A stretch of 64,000 bases of DNA from Candidatus Alistipes intestinigallinarum (GTDB lineage Bacteria; Bacteroidota; Bacteroidia; Bacteroidales; Rikenellaceae): positions 84,077-148,076 of the forward strand of contig DXDA01000056.1 of NCBI GenBank assembly GCA_019115745.1. Reading direction: 5' to 3'. Numbering within the stretch: position 1 is the first letter of the stretch; each line of letters opens with the position of its first letter. The notes beneath the pieces are model-generated. The model worked only from the letters and a program-made list of their open reading frames with translations. It was not told the origin of the DNA and did no database searches. Positions 42,246-52,200 of the stretch are shown piece after piece. The position numbers and the translations under genes are program-made.

Positions 42246-43118
42246 ATGAAAACCGCAGTTTTTCTCTACAATCCCCGGTCGGGCCGCGGGCGGATCGCCC
42301 GCAATGCCGAGCAGATCGATTCGATTTTCCGGGAACACGGCTACGACATCGTTCCGCAACCGATCGATTTCGATGTCAACCCTTTCGACGGTCACGAAAC
42401 GATCGACCTGATGGTCGTTGCGGGTGGTGACGGCACGGTGAATTTCGCCGTGAATGCGATGAAGCGCAAGGGGCTGGATATCCCCATCGGGGTGATCCCG
42501 GCCGGTACGGCGAACGATTTTGCCGGGGCGCTCGGGATGTCGGGCGAGGTGCTCGAAGCGGCGCGCCAGATCGCTTCGGGCCGGGAGGAGCGGGTCGATG
42601 TGGGACGTGTCAACGACCTGTGGTTCGTGAACATCTTCTCGTTCGGGATCTTTACGACGACATCGCAGCGCACTCCGGATTCGCACAAACACCTCATCGG
42701 CAAGCTGGCCTATATCATCGAGGGGGTGAAGGAGTTCCGGACGATCCATGCCGTACCGCTGGAGATCGTGGCCGACGGCGAGCACTTCGACCTGCGGTCG
42801 CTGATGGTGCTGATCTTCAACGGCGAGACGGCCGGCGGCTTCCGCCTGGCGCGTACGTCGTCGATCCGCGACGGGTTGTTCGACTGCATCCTGCTGGAGA
42901 AGAAGGACCTCTTCCGTTCGACGCTGGCCATGGGCCGTTACCTGCTGGGCGGCAGTCCGAAGATCGTGCGTCACCTCCGGGCGCGGCGGATCGACATCCA
43001 GTCGACGATCAACGAACCGACGGATGTCGACGGTCAGCCGGGAGCCGAATTTCCGCTGCATATCGAGTGCGTGGCGGGCGGACTTCGCGTGATGTGTCCG
43101 TTCCGGGAAGCGGATTGA
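42246..43118 (+). CDS. YegS/DgkB-family lipid kinase
   Basis: A 290-residue protein of the diacylglycerol/sphingoid kinase fold (DAGK_cat). It has the N-terminal NPRSGRGR phosphate loop, the key nucleotide motif VVAGGDGTVNFAVNAM (GGDGT at 60-64) and GVIPAGTANDFAGALG. The C-terminal beta sandwich extends to the end (SLMVLIFNGETAGGF). Family members phosphorylate diacylglycerol, phosphatidylglycerol or sphingosine-type lipids. Since Bacteroidales make sphingolipids, a sphingoid substrate is possible but not shown. It is coupled to apbE upstream and closed by a strong terminator. Confidence 0.9.
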   Translation: MKTAVFLYNPRSGRGRIARNAEQIDSIFREHGYDIVPQPIDFDVNPFDGHETIDLMVVAGGDGTVNFAVNAMKRKGLDIPIGVIPAGTANDFAGALGMSGEVLEAARQIASGREERVDVGRVNDLWFVNIFSFGIFTTTSQRTPDSHKHLIGKLAYIIEGVKEFRTIHAVPLEIVADGEHFDLRSLMVLIFNGETAGGFRLARTSSIRDGLFDCILLEKKDLFRSTLAMGRYLLGGSPKIVRHLRARRIDIQSTINEPTDVDGQPGAEFPLHIECVAGGLRVMCPFREAD

Positions 43119-43156
43119 CCTTGTTTTTGACGCCCCGATGGGGCAATTTCTGCCTG

Positions 43157-43191
43157 GCACCTCTTTCGCATTGCGAATGAGGTGCTTTTTT
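43157..43191 (+). terminator. Intrinsic terminator after the lipid kinase gene
   Basis: A 13-bp stem GCACCTC-TTTCGC / GCGAAT-GAGGTGC with loop ATT (one mismatch), followed by six T. Confidence 0.85.
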
Positions 43192-43200
43192 GAATTGTGG

Positions 43201-43232
43201 TTTGCGATTTTGCGGGGTAAATGTTATTTTTG
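43201..43232 (+). promoter_or_regulatory. Promoter of the AraC-family gene
   Basis: TTTG at 43201-43204, 20-bp spacer, TATTTTTG at 43225-43232. The leader is about 14 nt. Confidence 0.7.
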
Positions 43233-43249
43233 TCAAAAAACGAGGCGCT

Positions 43250-44161
43250 ATGGCGGAAACCGGCAAAATGACACGAGGCGGACGGGAAGGGTTGCATAAG
43301 GTCTCCATCTCCCGGATCAAGAAGGAGATGAGCGATGTCTTTTACCTTTCGGACGACCTGGTCATTACGACGCTTACGACCGACAAGAATACGACGGCCA
43401 ACTATCCGACGTCGATCGACGGCTTTACGGCGATCATCATGATGGCGGGCGAGGCGGTGGTGTCGATCGACATGCAGAACTATGCGGTGCGTCCCAATAC
43501 GATCGTTTTTTTCAATCCGGACTCGATCATCCGGACGGTGAAGTGCTCGTCGAATGCTGCAGCCTACCTGCTGGCGTTTTCGAAGTCGTTCGTCAATGAG
43601 ATCCAGATCGACCTGTCGACGTCGCTGCCGGTCTACATGCGTTTCGGGAAGGCCCCGGTGCTGGAGGTCCGGCAGGAGGATGTGGATGAGATTCGGCAGT
43701 TGTTCCAGTTGATCAAGACGATGCTTCGCAGCGACAAGGAGCGCTACCGTCATGAAATCATCCGCACGCTCTTCACGACGGCCTTCTATATTATTACGGA
43801 GATCAACCAGCGGGAGCAGCCCGGCGAGATGAAGCAGGGTCGCTGCGAGGTGCTGTTCGACCAGTTCATGTCGCTTCTGCAGCAGTATAACAAGCGGGAA
43901 CGGAACGTGAGTTTCTACGCGCGTCAGATGAACATCACGCCGAAATACCTTTCGTCGGTGGTGAAGGAGGTGAGCGGGAAGACGGCGGCGCGATGGATCG
44001 ACGAGTCGGTGATTCTCGAAGCGAAGACCCTGCTGAAGTATTCGGGGATGAGCATCCAGGAGATCGCCTACCATCTGAACTTCTCGACGCAGTCGTTCTT
44101 CGGGAAATATTTCAAGCAGCATACGGGCACCTCGCCGTCGCGTTACAAACGCAAAGGGTAG
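43250..44161 (+). CDS. AraC-family transcriptional regulator
   Basis: A 303-residue DNA-binding protein. The N-terminal half is a cupin-like sensory region (about 30-150, including AIIMMAGEAVVSIDMQNYAVRPNT in pieces). The C-terminal 100 residues are a double helix-turn-helix AraC domain: VSFYARQMNITPKYLSSVVKE (first HTH) and MSIQEIAYHLNFSTQSFFGKYF (second, with the family consensus ending GTSPSRYKRKG). The effector is unknown. It is monocistronic, with its own promoter and a bidirectional terminator shared with the glycogen operon, so control of the glycogen genes is possible but unproven. Confidence 0.9.
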   Translation: MAETGKMTRGGREGLHKVSISRIKKEMSDVFYLSDDLVITTLTTDKNTTANYPTSIDGFTAIIMMAGEAVVSIDMQNYAVRPNTIVFFNPDSIIRTVKCSSNAAAYLLAFSKSFVNEIQIDLSTSLPVYMRFGKAPVLEVRQEDVDEIRQLFQLIKTMLRSDKERYRHEIIRTLFTTAFYIITEINQREQPGEMKQGRCEVLFDQFMSLLQQYNKRERNVSFYARQMNITPKYLSSVVKEVSGKTAARWIDESVILEAKTLLKYSGMSIQEIAYHLNFSTQSFFGKYFKQHTGTSPSRYKRKG

Positions 44162-44207
44162 CCGCCTCCGATCCATGCTCCTCCCGTTTACGGGGCGGAC
44201 GCAAGTA

Positions 44208-44240
44208 AAAAGGAGCCCGCGTTTTTCGCGGGCTCCTTTT
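44208..44240. terminator. Bidirectional terminator between the AraC gene and the glycogen operon
   Basis: A perfect 14-bp stem AAAAGGAGCCCGCG / CGCGGGCTCCTTTT, loop TTTTT, with A and T runs on both sides. Confidence 0.9.
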
Positions 44241-44262
44241 CGCATTGTCGATACCTTCGGGC

Positions 44263-45477
44263 TTAAGCCTTCTTGGTGTTTTTGGCGGCTACGGCCTTGT
44301 CCAGCTCGATGATGAAGTCCGAGAGGACGTTCATGTAGTTGATGAAGGCGTCATAAGCCGAGTCGTAGGGGTTGAAGTAGGAGTGTACATCCCCGTCGGA
44401 GAGCCACTTGGTCGCCATGTAGTAGAAGTGGTCGGAGGTCTGCATGAAACTCCATACGTAGTCGAAATCGGGATTCTTCAGCGCCTTTACCTTCTCCTTC
44501 TGGGCATAGAGCTTCGAGAAGGCCTCGTTCTGGAGTTCGTTTCCGAGCCAGGCGGTGATGTCACGCTCCTCGTCGGCCCAGGACATTACGTGCGGGCAGT
44601 GGAGTACGGCTACGGGCTGATGCTTCTTGGCGGCTTCGGTGACGGTAGCGAATTCCAGCCCGTTCTTCTTGGCGAGAATGGCTTTGGGCAGGGCGCGCAT
44701 GAACTCGAAGATTCCGGTATCGGCAGCCTGGTGTTCGCCGAAGGTCTCGTAATCCATGAAGAGGTTGATGACCTCCCCGGGGGTATCCTCCGATGCGAGC
44801 CACTGTACATACTTGTCGGCGGTCAGCGGCCACTGGTCCCAACTGCGGTTCGAGAATCGGAATGCGATATCGTCCGAGAGCTTGTAGTTGCGCAGCAGGA
44901 GGCGGAGCTTCTGGTCGATGGCGTTTGCGTAGACGTAGTTGGGCGATTTCCAACCCAGGACGTGCTTGGCGCCTTCGGCGAGCATCGTACGGAATCCCAT
45001 TCCGGCCACCATGGCTCCGATTTCGTCGGAGTAGATCAGCTCGGTGTTGCGGAAAGCGGTGGGTTTCACGCCGAACTCCTTCTTGATGAGGTTCGTATGG
45101 AGCTTCACCTGCTCTTCGAAATCCTCCTTGGAGGCGAGCGCCGCGAGGGAGTGCGAGTAGGTTTCAGCGAGGAATTCCACACATCCGGTAGCTGCGAGCT
45201 CCTTGAACGAGTCGAGGACTTCGGGTGCGAAGGCCTTCATCTGTTCGATGGCGATTCCGGTGATCGAGAACGAGCAGCGGAACTTTCCTTTGTTCTCCTT
45301 GATGAGTTTGAGCAGCAAGGCGTTCATCGGGAGGTAACATTGGCGGGCGACCTTCTGCATGATTGCACGGTTCTGGAGGTCGTCCAGGTAGTTATGGTCC
45401 TTGCCCATGTTGAAAAAGCGGTACTTCTTCAGACGCCAGGGCTGATGTACCTGAAAATAGAGGCAAACGGTTTTCAT
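44263..45477 (-). CDS. Glycoside hydrolase family 57 protein (alpha-amylase/branching type)
   Basis: A 404-residue GH57 protein, intracellular (no signal peptide). GH57 blocks: LYFQVHQPWRL (motif 1), the nucleophile Glu146 in AFRNTELIY, and the acid/base Asp242 in LFMDYETFGEHQ. Both catalytic residues are present. GH57 proteins hydrolyse or transfer alpha-1,4/1,6-glucans. Given that it is last in an operon of glycogen synthase-phosphorylase, debranching enzyme and glycosyltransferase, it probably trims or branches storage glucan in the cytoplasm. A specific activity (amylase, 4-alpha-glucanotransferase, branching) cannot be told by eye. It follows the GT gene by 12 bp. Confidence 0.9.
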   Translation of the reverse strand: MKTVCLYFQVHQPWRLKKYRFFNMGKDHNYLDDLQNRAIMQKVARQCYLPMNALLLKLIKENKGKFRCSFSITGIAIEQMKAFAPEVLDSFKELAATGCVEFLAETYSHSLAALASKEDFEEQVKLHTNLIKKEFGVKPTAFRNTELIYSDEIGAMVAGMGFRTMLAEGAKHVLGWKSPNYVYANAIDQKLRLLLRNYKLSDDIAFRFSNRSWDQWPLTADKYVQWLASEDTPGEVINLFMDYETFGEHQAADTGIFEFMRALPKAILAKKNGLEFATVTEAAKKHQPVAVLHCPHVMSWADEERDITAWLGNELQNEAFSKLYAQKEKVKALKNPDFDYVWSFMQTSDHFYYMATKWLSDGDVHSYFNPYDSAYDAFINYMNVLSDFIIELDKAVAAKNTKKA

Positions 45478-45489
45478 GATGGTGTATTT

Positions 45490-46809
45490 CTATTTGGATT
45501 GATTCTTACTCTCTTCGATCGCGTCTTCGTAGACCTTCTTGATTTTTGCTGCGGCGTCGTTCCACTTGAGGTTCGTCACTTCGGCGAGGCCTTTTGAAGC
45601 GAACATTTTGGCCAGGGCCGGATATTCGATCAGGCCGTAGATGGCATCGGCCAGGGCGTCGACATCCCAGTAGTCGACCTTGACGGCGTAGTCGAGGACT
45701 TCAGCCACACCGCTCTGCTTGGAGATGATGACGGGAACGTTCGACCGCATGGCTTCGAGGGGCGAGATTCCGAAGGGCTCCGAAACCGAAGGCATGACGT
45801 ATACGTCCGAAAGCTGGAACATCTTGTGGACGTCCTCCCCGCGGAGGAATCCGGTGAAGTGGAAGCGGTCCGCGATACCGAGTCGTGCGACCCGGCGGAT
45901 GATGTGGTTCATCATGTCTCCGGATCCGGCCATGACGAAGCGGACGTTGGGCACGCGCTTGAGGACCTTGGCAGCGGCTTCGACGAAGTAGTCGGGGCCT
46001 TTCTGGTAGGTGATACGTCCCAGGAAGGTGACGATCTTGTCCGAGACGCCGCGTTCGGGCACGGTGGTGTCCTTTTCCGCGAATCGCACGGCGTTGTGGA
46101 CCGTCACGACCTTTTCGGCGGGGATTCCGTACCGGTTGATGACGATGTTGCGGGTGAGGTTCGAGACGGCGATGACGCGGTCAGCGGCGCGCATTCCGTT
46201 CAATTCGATGGCGTGAACCTGGGTGTTTACGTTTTCGCCGCTGCGGTCATACTCCGTAGCGTGCATGTGTACGACGAGGGGTTTTCCGGAGACCCGTTTT
46301 GCGGCGATTCCGGCGTAGTACGTAAGCCAGTCGTGAGCGTGGATGACGTCGAACTGTCCTTCGAGGTCGCGTGCCACCTGAGCGGCGACGACGGCATAGC
46401 GGGCGACCTCTTCCATGAGGTTGGCGCCGTATTTTCCCGAGAAGGTGTAGCGTTGTTTCCAGGCATCGGTCGTGGACCAGACGTGTTGGCCCGATTTGAC
46501 GTACTGCTCGTGGTAGGATTCATACTCTTCGGGGGAGATGTAAGGGACCATGTTGGAGTCGATGTGTATGAACGACATCTTTTCGAGGATGTCGTCGGCG
46601 CCGCTTCCGGTAGAGCCGTAGAGGGCCTCGACCTCGCTGGCGTTGAGGACGTGCGTGAACCGCTGGTCTTCATCGCCGTATGCGTGCGGGACGACGAATG
46701 TGACGTCGACTCCGTTTCGAGCCAATCCGCGGGTCATCCCGTAGCAGGCCGTTCCCAATCCGCCTGCGATATGAGGCGGGAACTCCCATCCGAACATTAA
46801 TACTTTCAT
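45490..46809 (-). CDS. GT4/GT5-type glycosyltransferase (glycogen synthase-like)
   Basis: A 439-residue GT-B glycosyltransferase. The N-terminal domain has the glycogen-synthase-type acceptor loop WEFPPHIAGGLGTACYG and FDVIHAHDWLTYYAGIAAK. The C-terminal nucleotide-sugar domain has FLGRITYQKGPDYFVEAAAK and the E-x7-E motif in EPFGISPLEAM. Cytoplasmic. Such proteins elongate alpha-glucan from ADP- or UDP-glucose, or start maltosyl primers. Because the operon already has a GT3-type synthase, this may be an ADP-glucose-dependent or accessory enzyme. Two genes of the glycogen operon flank it: the debranching enzyme 262 bp upstream and GH57 12 bp downstream. Confidence 0.9.
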   Translation of the reverse strand: MKVLMFGWEFPPHIAGGLGTACYGMTRGLARNGVDVTFVVPHAYGDEDQRFTHVLNASEVEALYGSTGSGADDILEKMSFIHIDSNMVPYISPEEYESYHEQYVKSGQHVWSTTDAWKQRYTFSGKYGANLMEEVARYAVVAAQVARDLEGQFDVIHAHDWLTYYAGIAAKRVSGKPLVVHMHATEYDRSGENVNTQVHAIELNGMRAADRVIAVSNLTRNIVINRYGIPAEKVVTVHNAVRFAEKDTTVPERGVSDKIVTFLGRITYQKGPDYFVEAAAKVLKRVPNVRFVMAGSGDMMNHIIRRVARLGIADRFHFTGFLRGEDVHKMFQLSDVYVMPSVSEPFGISPLEAMRSNVPVIISKQSGVAEVLDYAVKVDYWDVDALADAIYGLIEYPALAKMFASKGLAEVTNLKWNDAAAKIKKVYEDAIEESKNQSK

Positions 46810-47071
46810 GTCTTATTCTGTTTTGTCTTGTATATGCTTGCGTTCAGTCTTTTTTGTCCGGCTTGTTGCCTTGGCGTTCAAGTCACACTTCATCCTTTCC
46901 GTCGTGGAGTCTTCGGGGTCGGGGCTTGTTGTCCGGGACTTCTTTCGGCTCGTCGACGCTGCGGCTGCCTTCCTTGCGGTCGGCAGTCGTCGTTCACTCA
47001 ACTCTTGCTGGTAAGGCCTGTCCGGTGTCCCGGGCTCATCGCCCGGGGCCGGGTCGTCGGGCAGAGGCAAC
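46810..47071 (-). other. Gap between debranching enzyme and glycosyltransferase genes
   Basis: These 262 bp carry no supported gene. One minus-strand frame stays open (85 codons from a TTG at 47070) and is rich in Lys, Ala, Ser and Thr. It has no ATG and overlaps nothing conserved, so I do not call it. No clear terminator or promoter is visible. Confidence 0.5.
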
Positions 47072-49168
47072 CTATTTCGCTGCTGCCTTCTTGGCAGCGG
47101 TCTTGCGGACCGCCGTCTTTTTGGTTTTCGGTTCGGCCGACGCGTATGCCTTCTTCTCCGCGGTCTTGGCCGCAGTCTTGGCAGCGGGTTTTGCGGCAGC
47201 CTTGCGGGTCGTCTTTTTCTTGGGTTCCTCCGCCTTGTTCGCCTTGCGGGTCTGAATCATGGCGTGGATGTCCAGTACGGAAGCGACACTCCAAGCCTGC
47301 GAGATGGCACCGCGGGGAGCATAGGGAGGATCGGCATCGAAGAGCTCGCTAATGGAGCCGATACCGTAGGACTGAATGTCCTCTTCGAACCCTTCGAGAA
47401 TCTCCTCGGCTTGGGAAAGGAAGGCATCGCCGTTGATGTCGAAGCAGGCCTGTACGTAGAACTCCAGGAGCCAGGGCCATACGGACCCGTTCTTTCCGGC
47501 GAAGTCGCGCTCCTCGGGCGTACCCTCCTGCGAGCCCTTGTAGAGCGGGTTGCGGGGCGACAGGGTGCGCAGTCCCTTCGGGGTGAGGAGGTGTTGCCGG
47601 ACGGTCTGAATGACGTCGAGCTGAGCCTGTTCGTCAAGCATCTTGTAGGGGAGTCCGCAGGCGATGATCATGTTGGGCCGAATCTCCTTGACCGGACCTT
47701 CGAATCCGACGTAGTCGGCCAGATAGCCTTCGGGCAGCAGGAAGAGTTCGTTGAACGAAGTCTTGGTCTTTTCGGGGAGTTTCTCCCAGGCCTTGACGAA
47801 CTTCTTGTCCCCGTTTTCCGCCGCGAGTTTCAGCGTATAGCATACGGCGTTGTACCAGAGTGCGTTGACCTCCACCTGATATCCGTTGCGAGGGGTGACG
47901 GGGTTCCCGGCGATCACGGAGTTCATCCACGTCAGCGGCGTGCGCTCCGCGGAGGCCCAGATCAGTCCGTTGTCATTGAGGATCACGCGACCCGCAACAC
48001 CTTGTTTATAGGCATCGAGGATCTGCTTCATGGCTTCTCCGTAACGTTCCCAGATTGCCTTTCCGCCAATCTGAGCCTCCAACTGCTGCAGGGTCCAGAA
48101 GAACCACAGGGGTGCGTCAGCGGCTACGGCCGCGGAGAAGTCTCCGCAGAACATGCCGTTGCACATCTCCCGAACCTGGGTGTCGAGTGCGTCGATGCAG
48201 TCCTCCTTGTGGTTCTGCCGGAGGGTGATTCCGGGCAGCGCGATGAATGTCTGCCGACCGGATACGCCGTGCCAGGGATATCCGGCGATCACCTCCGTGC
48301 GGTTTCCGGGACGGCGGATCAGGAACTGGCGGGCGGAGTGTTCGAGACAACTGATGAAGTCGATCTTGTGCGTGCGTCGGGCGATGGAACCCTGGAAGAG
48401 TTCATCGATGGTCTTCGCGGAGCCCATTTCGTCGAGCGATGCGGAGAAGATGATGCTTTCGCCCTTCTTGAGCTCGGTCTCGAAATAGCCGGTTGTCATG
48501 AGATCCTCGTAGCCGTCGTATCCGCGGGCGATGTCCTGCAGGTACTCGAAGTTGTAGTACCAGTCGGGAGCGGGGACGAACTCCGTATCGGGTTTGTTGG
48601 TCTGGAGGTAGAGCCAGGGGAACGAGCCGTAGAGCCGGCACTTCACGCCGTTTACGGCGGGATAGGAGTGTCCGTCGGCCTCCATGTTCGCATGGGTCAG
48701 GGCGTGTTTGTCGCGGAAAGCGAGGAAGGGGCGGAGCCGCAGGCGGGTCTCGGAGTGTGCATCGACGAGCGTGTAGCGGATCATGAGCTGGGTCCGCTTG
48801 TGGATCCAGAGCATCTCCTTTTTGAGAATCACGCCGCCCACGCGATAGGTGATCGTCGGCGTGGGGGTGTATTCGAAGTCGGTGATGTACTTGTGACCGC
48901 GGGGCTCGTAGGCGCCTTTGAAGCGGTGGAGGGCCAGGTTGAATGTCTGGTCGTGCTGGATGATCGTTTCATCGAGGGCCGAGAGGAGGACATAGGTCCG
49001 GTCGCTGGTGTCGATCGGGGATACGATCAGTCCGTGATACCGGCGGGTGTTGCAGCATACGATGGTCGTGCTCATGTATCCGCCGATTCGGTCCGTAGCG
49101 AGCATTTCGCGCTGGAGGGAGTACTCCAGGTTCCCGAGTTCGCTTTTGTCGAAGGTTAATGCTGACAT
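47072..49168 (-). CDS. Glycogen debranching enzyme (amylo-alpha-1,6-glucosidase) with Lys/Ala-rich tail
   Basis: A 698-residue protein. It has an N-terminal beta domain (about 1-270, beginning FDKSELGNLEYSLQREMLATDRIGGY, named by region) and a GH133-type (alpha/alpha)6 barrel to about residue 640. Known catalytic regions include WPWLLEFYVQACF and the Glu/Asp-bearing loops near ADAPLWFFWTLQQLE. It removes alpha-1,6 branch stubs during glycogen breakdown. The last about 55 residues are entirely different: repeated KKTTRKAAAKPAAKTAAKT-type Lys/Ala/Pro segments, like histone H1 or bacterial HU/AlgP tails. The tail is not part of the enzyme family. It lies 109 bp after the synthase-phosphorylase gene. 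Confidence 0.93.
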   Translation of the reverse strand: MSALTFDKSELGNLEYSLQREMLATDRIGGYMSTTIVCCNTRRYHGLIVSPIDTSDRTYVLLSALDETIIQHDQTFNLALHRFKGAYEPRGHKYITDFEYTPTPTITYRVGGVILKKEMLWIHKRTQLMIRYTLVDAHSETRLRLRPFLAFRDKHALTHANMEADGHSYPAVNGVKCRLYGSFPWLYLQTNKPDTEFVPAPDWYYNFEYLQDIARGYDGYEDLMTTGYFETELKKGESIIFSASLDEMGSAKTIDELFQGSIARRTHKIDFISCLEHSARQFLIRRPGNRTEVIAGYPWHGVSGRQTFIALPGITLRQNHKEDCIDALDTQVREMCNGMFCGDFSAAVAADAPLWFFWTLQQLEAQIGGKAIWERYGEAMKQILDAYKQGVAGRVILNDNGLIWASAERTPLTWMNSVIAGNPVTPRNGYQVEVNALWYNAVCYTLKLAAENGDKKFVKAWEKLPEKTKTSFNELFLLPEGYLADYVGFEGPVKEIRPNMIIACGLPYKMLDEQAQLDVIQTVRQHLLTPKGLRTLSPRNPLYKGSQEGTPEERDFAGKNGSVWPWLLEFYVQACFDINGDAFLSQAEEILEGFEEDIQSYGIGSISELFDADPPYAPRGAISQAWSVASVLDIHAMIQTRKANKAEEPKKKTTRKAAAKPAAKTAAKTAEKKAYASAEPKTKKTAVRKTAAKKAAAK

Positions 49169-49177
49169 ATGCTTAAA

Positions 49178-49232
49178 AAAATGCTATTCGACATTAAAGA
49201 TATTCAAAAAATCGAAAAATAGCAATGCTATT
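49178..49232. promoter_or_regulatory. AATGCTATT repeats and a 15-bp palindrome upstream of the debranching enzyme gene
   Basis: AATAGCA-A-TGCTATT is a perfect palindrome at 49218-49232. The half-site AATGCTATT recurs at 49180-49188. The site lies in the 109-bp AT-rich gap between two glycogen genes and could be an operator. On the minus strand TATCTTTA (one mismatch to the -7 box) lies between the two copies. Confidence 0.35.
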
Positions 49233-49277
49233 GCTGAAATTCGATGTTTTTCTGTCGGTTCTCCCTATAAAATGTGA

Positions 49278-52200
49278 TTAAGCCCATTTTACGAGTGCGA
49301 AATCCATTCGGTGCGGGAGGTTCGGATTGCTGGGGTAGATTCTCAGTGCGACATCGAACGTTCCGGCCTCGTCGGGGGTGTAGTCGAGGGAGTACGTCAC
49401 CAGACTTCCGTCGATTTTGGATCGTTCGAGCTGAATCGTCCGGGTGACGTTGACGGTCTGCCCTCCGACGATCTGGCGGGCGAGCACCATTTCGACTCCG
49501 ATATCCTCGGGCCGGAGATTGGCGATGTCGACCGTCACGGAGAAGCGGTACTTTTCACCGACATATACGGCCTCCTTGTCGATCTTCACGCGCTGTACGT
49601 CAACGGCACGGATCTGGTCCCAGGCTGCGGATACCTTTCGTTTCCAGGCAGCGATTTCGCGTGCCATCCGGTAGGAATCCTTGGCCATCTGGTGTTTCCG
49701 GGCCGCGAGTTTGTTGTAGAACCGCTCCTCGTAGTCGATGAGCATCCGGTTCGTCGTGAAGTTGGATGCGATGTCGGCGACGCACTTCTTGATCGAAGCG
49801 ACCCATTCGTGCGGGATGTTGTCGGCTTCGCGTGCGTAGTATTTGGGAGCGATCTGATCCTCGATGGTGTTGTAGATCATCTCGGCGTCGAGTTCGTCCT
49901 GGAAGTGCTGGTCGGTGAAGGTCCGCTCCATCGGGAGAGCCCAACCGGCACCCTCCTTGTACCCTTCGACCCACCATCCGTCGAGTACGGAGAACTGCAT
50001 GACGCCGTTCATGACGCACTTTTCACCCGAGGTTCCGGAAGCCTCCAGCGGACGGGTCGGGGTGTTGAGCCAAACGTCCACGCCCTGTACCATGCGGCGT
50101 GCGAGCTCCATGTCGTAATTCTGCAGGAAGAGGATCTTGCCGACGAACTGCGGCATGGCGGCCACTTCGACGATTCGTTTGATGAGGTCCTGACCGGGCT
50201 TGTCGTTGGGGTGGGCCTTACCCGCGAAGATGAACTGTACGGGGCGCTCCTTGTTGTTGACGATGGCGGCGAGGCGGTCGAGGTTCGTAAAGAGCAGGTA
50301 TGCGCGCTTGTAGGTTGCGAAGCGGCGGGCGAAACCGATGGTCAGCACGTCGGGACGGAGTCCTTCGATGACCTGAAGCATCTGCCGCGGGGAGTCGAGA
50401 CGCACCTCCTTGGGGTTGCTGTAACGCTTGCGGATATGCTTGATGAGCCGGTTCTTGAGCTTCATGCGCTCCTCCCAGAGTTCGGCGTCGGGGATGTTGT
50501 GCACCTTCTGCCAGGCGGGGATATCATAGGTATGTCCTTCGAAACCGTCGGCGAAGTAACGGGCATAGAGCCGGCGCAGGGAGGTTGCGATCCAGGTCGG
50601 GAAGTGTACGCCGTTGGTGACGTATCCGATGTGGAGTTCGTTCTTGAAGTATCCGGGCCACATGTTTCCGAGGATATCCTTCGAGACCTCTCCGTGGAGC
50701 CACGATACGCCGTTGACCTCCTGCGAGAGGTTGCAGGCGAGCACCGACATCGAGAACTTCTCGTTCGGATCGTTGGGGTTTGTCTTTCCGAGGTTGATGT
50801 ACTGCTCCCAGGTGATACCCAGCACGTCGGGATAGTGCGACATGTACTGACGGATCATCGACTCGGGGAATGCGTCGTGACCGGCCGGAACGGGGGTGTG
50901 GGTCGTGAAGAGCGACGACGAGCGGACGACCTCCAGAGCCTCCGAGAAGGAGAGTTTGCGGTGGTTGACCAGGTCTCGGATGCGCTCGATGCCGATGAAT
51001 GCGGCGTGCCCCTCGTTGCAGTGGTATACGTCGTGCTTGATGCCGAGTTTCCGCAGGGCGCGGATACCGCCGATGCCGAGCAGGATCTCCTGCTTGAGCC
51101 GGTTCTCCCAGTCGCCTCCGTAAAGGTAGTGGGTAACCTGACGGTCCTCTTCGAGATTGTCCTCGATGTCGGCGTCGAGCAGGTAGAGGTCGGTCCGTCC
51201 GACCTGGCATTTCCAGATGCGGGCCAGGAGCGTACGTCCGGGGAATGCGATGGAGACGGTCATCCAGTTTCCGGCCTCGTCACGCACGGGCGAGATCGGG
51301 AGTTTGTAGAAGTTCTGGGCCTCGTAGGTAGCCTCCTGTGCGCCCTGAGCGGAGAGCCGCTGGGTGAAGTATCCGTAGCGGTAGAGGAGTCCGACGGCGG
51401 CCATCGGGACGTTGCGGTCCGAAGCCTCCTTGAGATAGTCTCCGGCCAGAATGCCCAGACCTCCGGAGTAGATCTTCAGCGAGGAGTGCAGACCGTACTC
51501 CATCGAGAAGTAGGAGATCGAGGTGGCTTTCGGGTCGGGTTTTTCGTTCATGTAGTCGCGGAACTGGGTGTGTACGGCATCCAGCAGGGCGAGGAAGTTG
51601 GAATCCTTTTCGAGTTCGCGCATCCGCTCGACGCTGAGTTTGTCGAGGAAAGCGATGGGGTTGCTTTCGCACTCGGCCCAGAGAGCGGGGTCGATTCCTT
51701 CGAAGAGGTCGCGGGCTCCGGGGTTCCAGCACCACCAGAGGTTGCGCGAGAGCTCCTCCAGGGCGTGCAGGCGTTTGGGGAGGGTCTTGTCGACCATCAT
51801 GCGGCTCCAGTTGGGTTTTTCGACGAAGAGCTGCTGGCGGACGAAGTTGATCTGTTCGGTTTTGGCGCCGCCGTCGTCGAGCATGGCTCGGTTCGTACGC
51901 ATGATGGAGCTGTCGATCGCCTCGGAGTATGCCTGCTCGTAGGCTGCGAAGAGGTGCTCCCAGAGGGCGGTCATCGAGATTTCGAAGGCCGAAGTCCGGA
52001 CTTCGTTGACGTGCTTTTCATCCAGGAGGCTGAAGCGCAGCAGGGCGTCGGCAATCTTCTCCTCGACCTCCTTGTCGTTGTAGTCGTCGCGTCGGATGAC
52101 CTCGACGCCGGCGTGTTCACGCTGTTTGTCGACCCAGAGGCCGAATCCGGCGAGGGTCGTGGTGACGGTCGGGACGGAGAAGGCCACGGACTCCAGCGGG

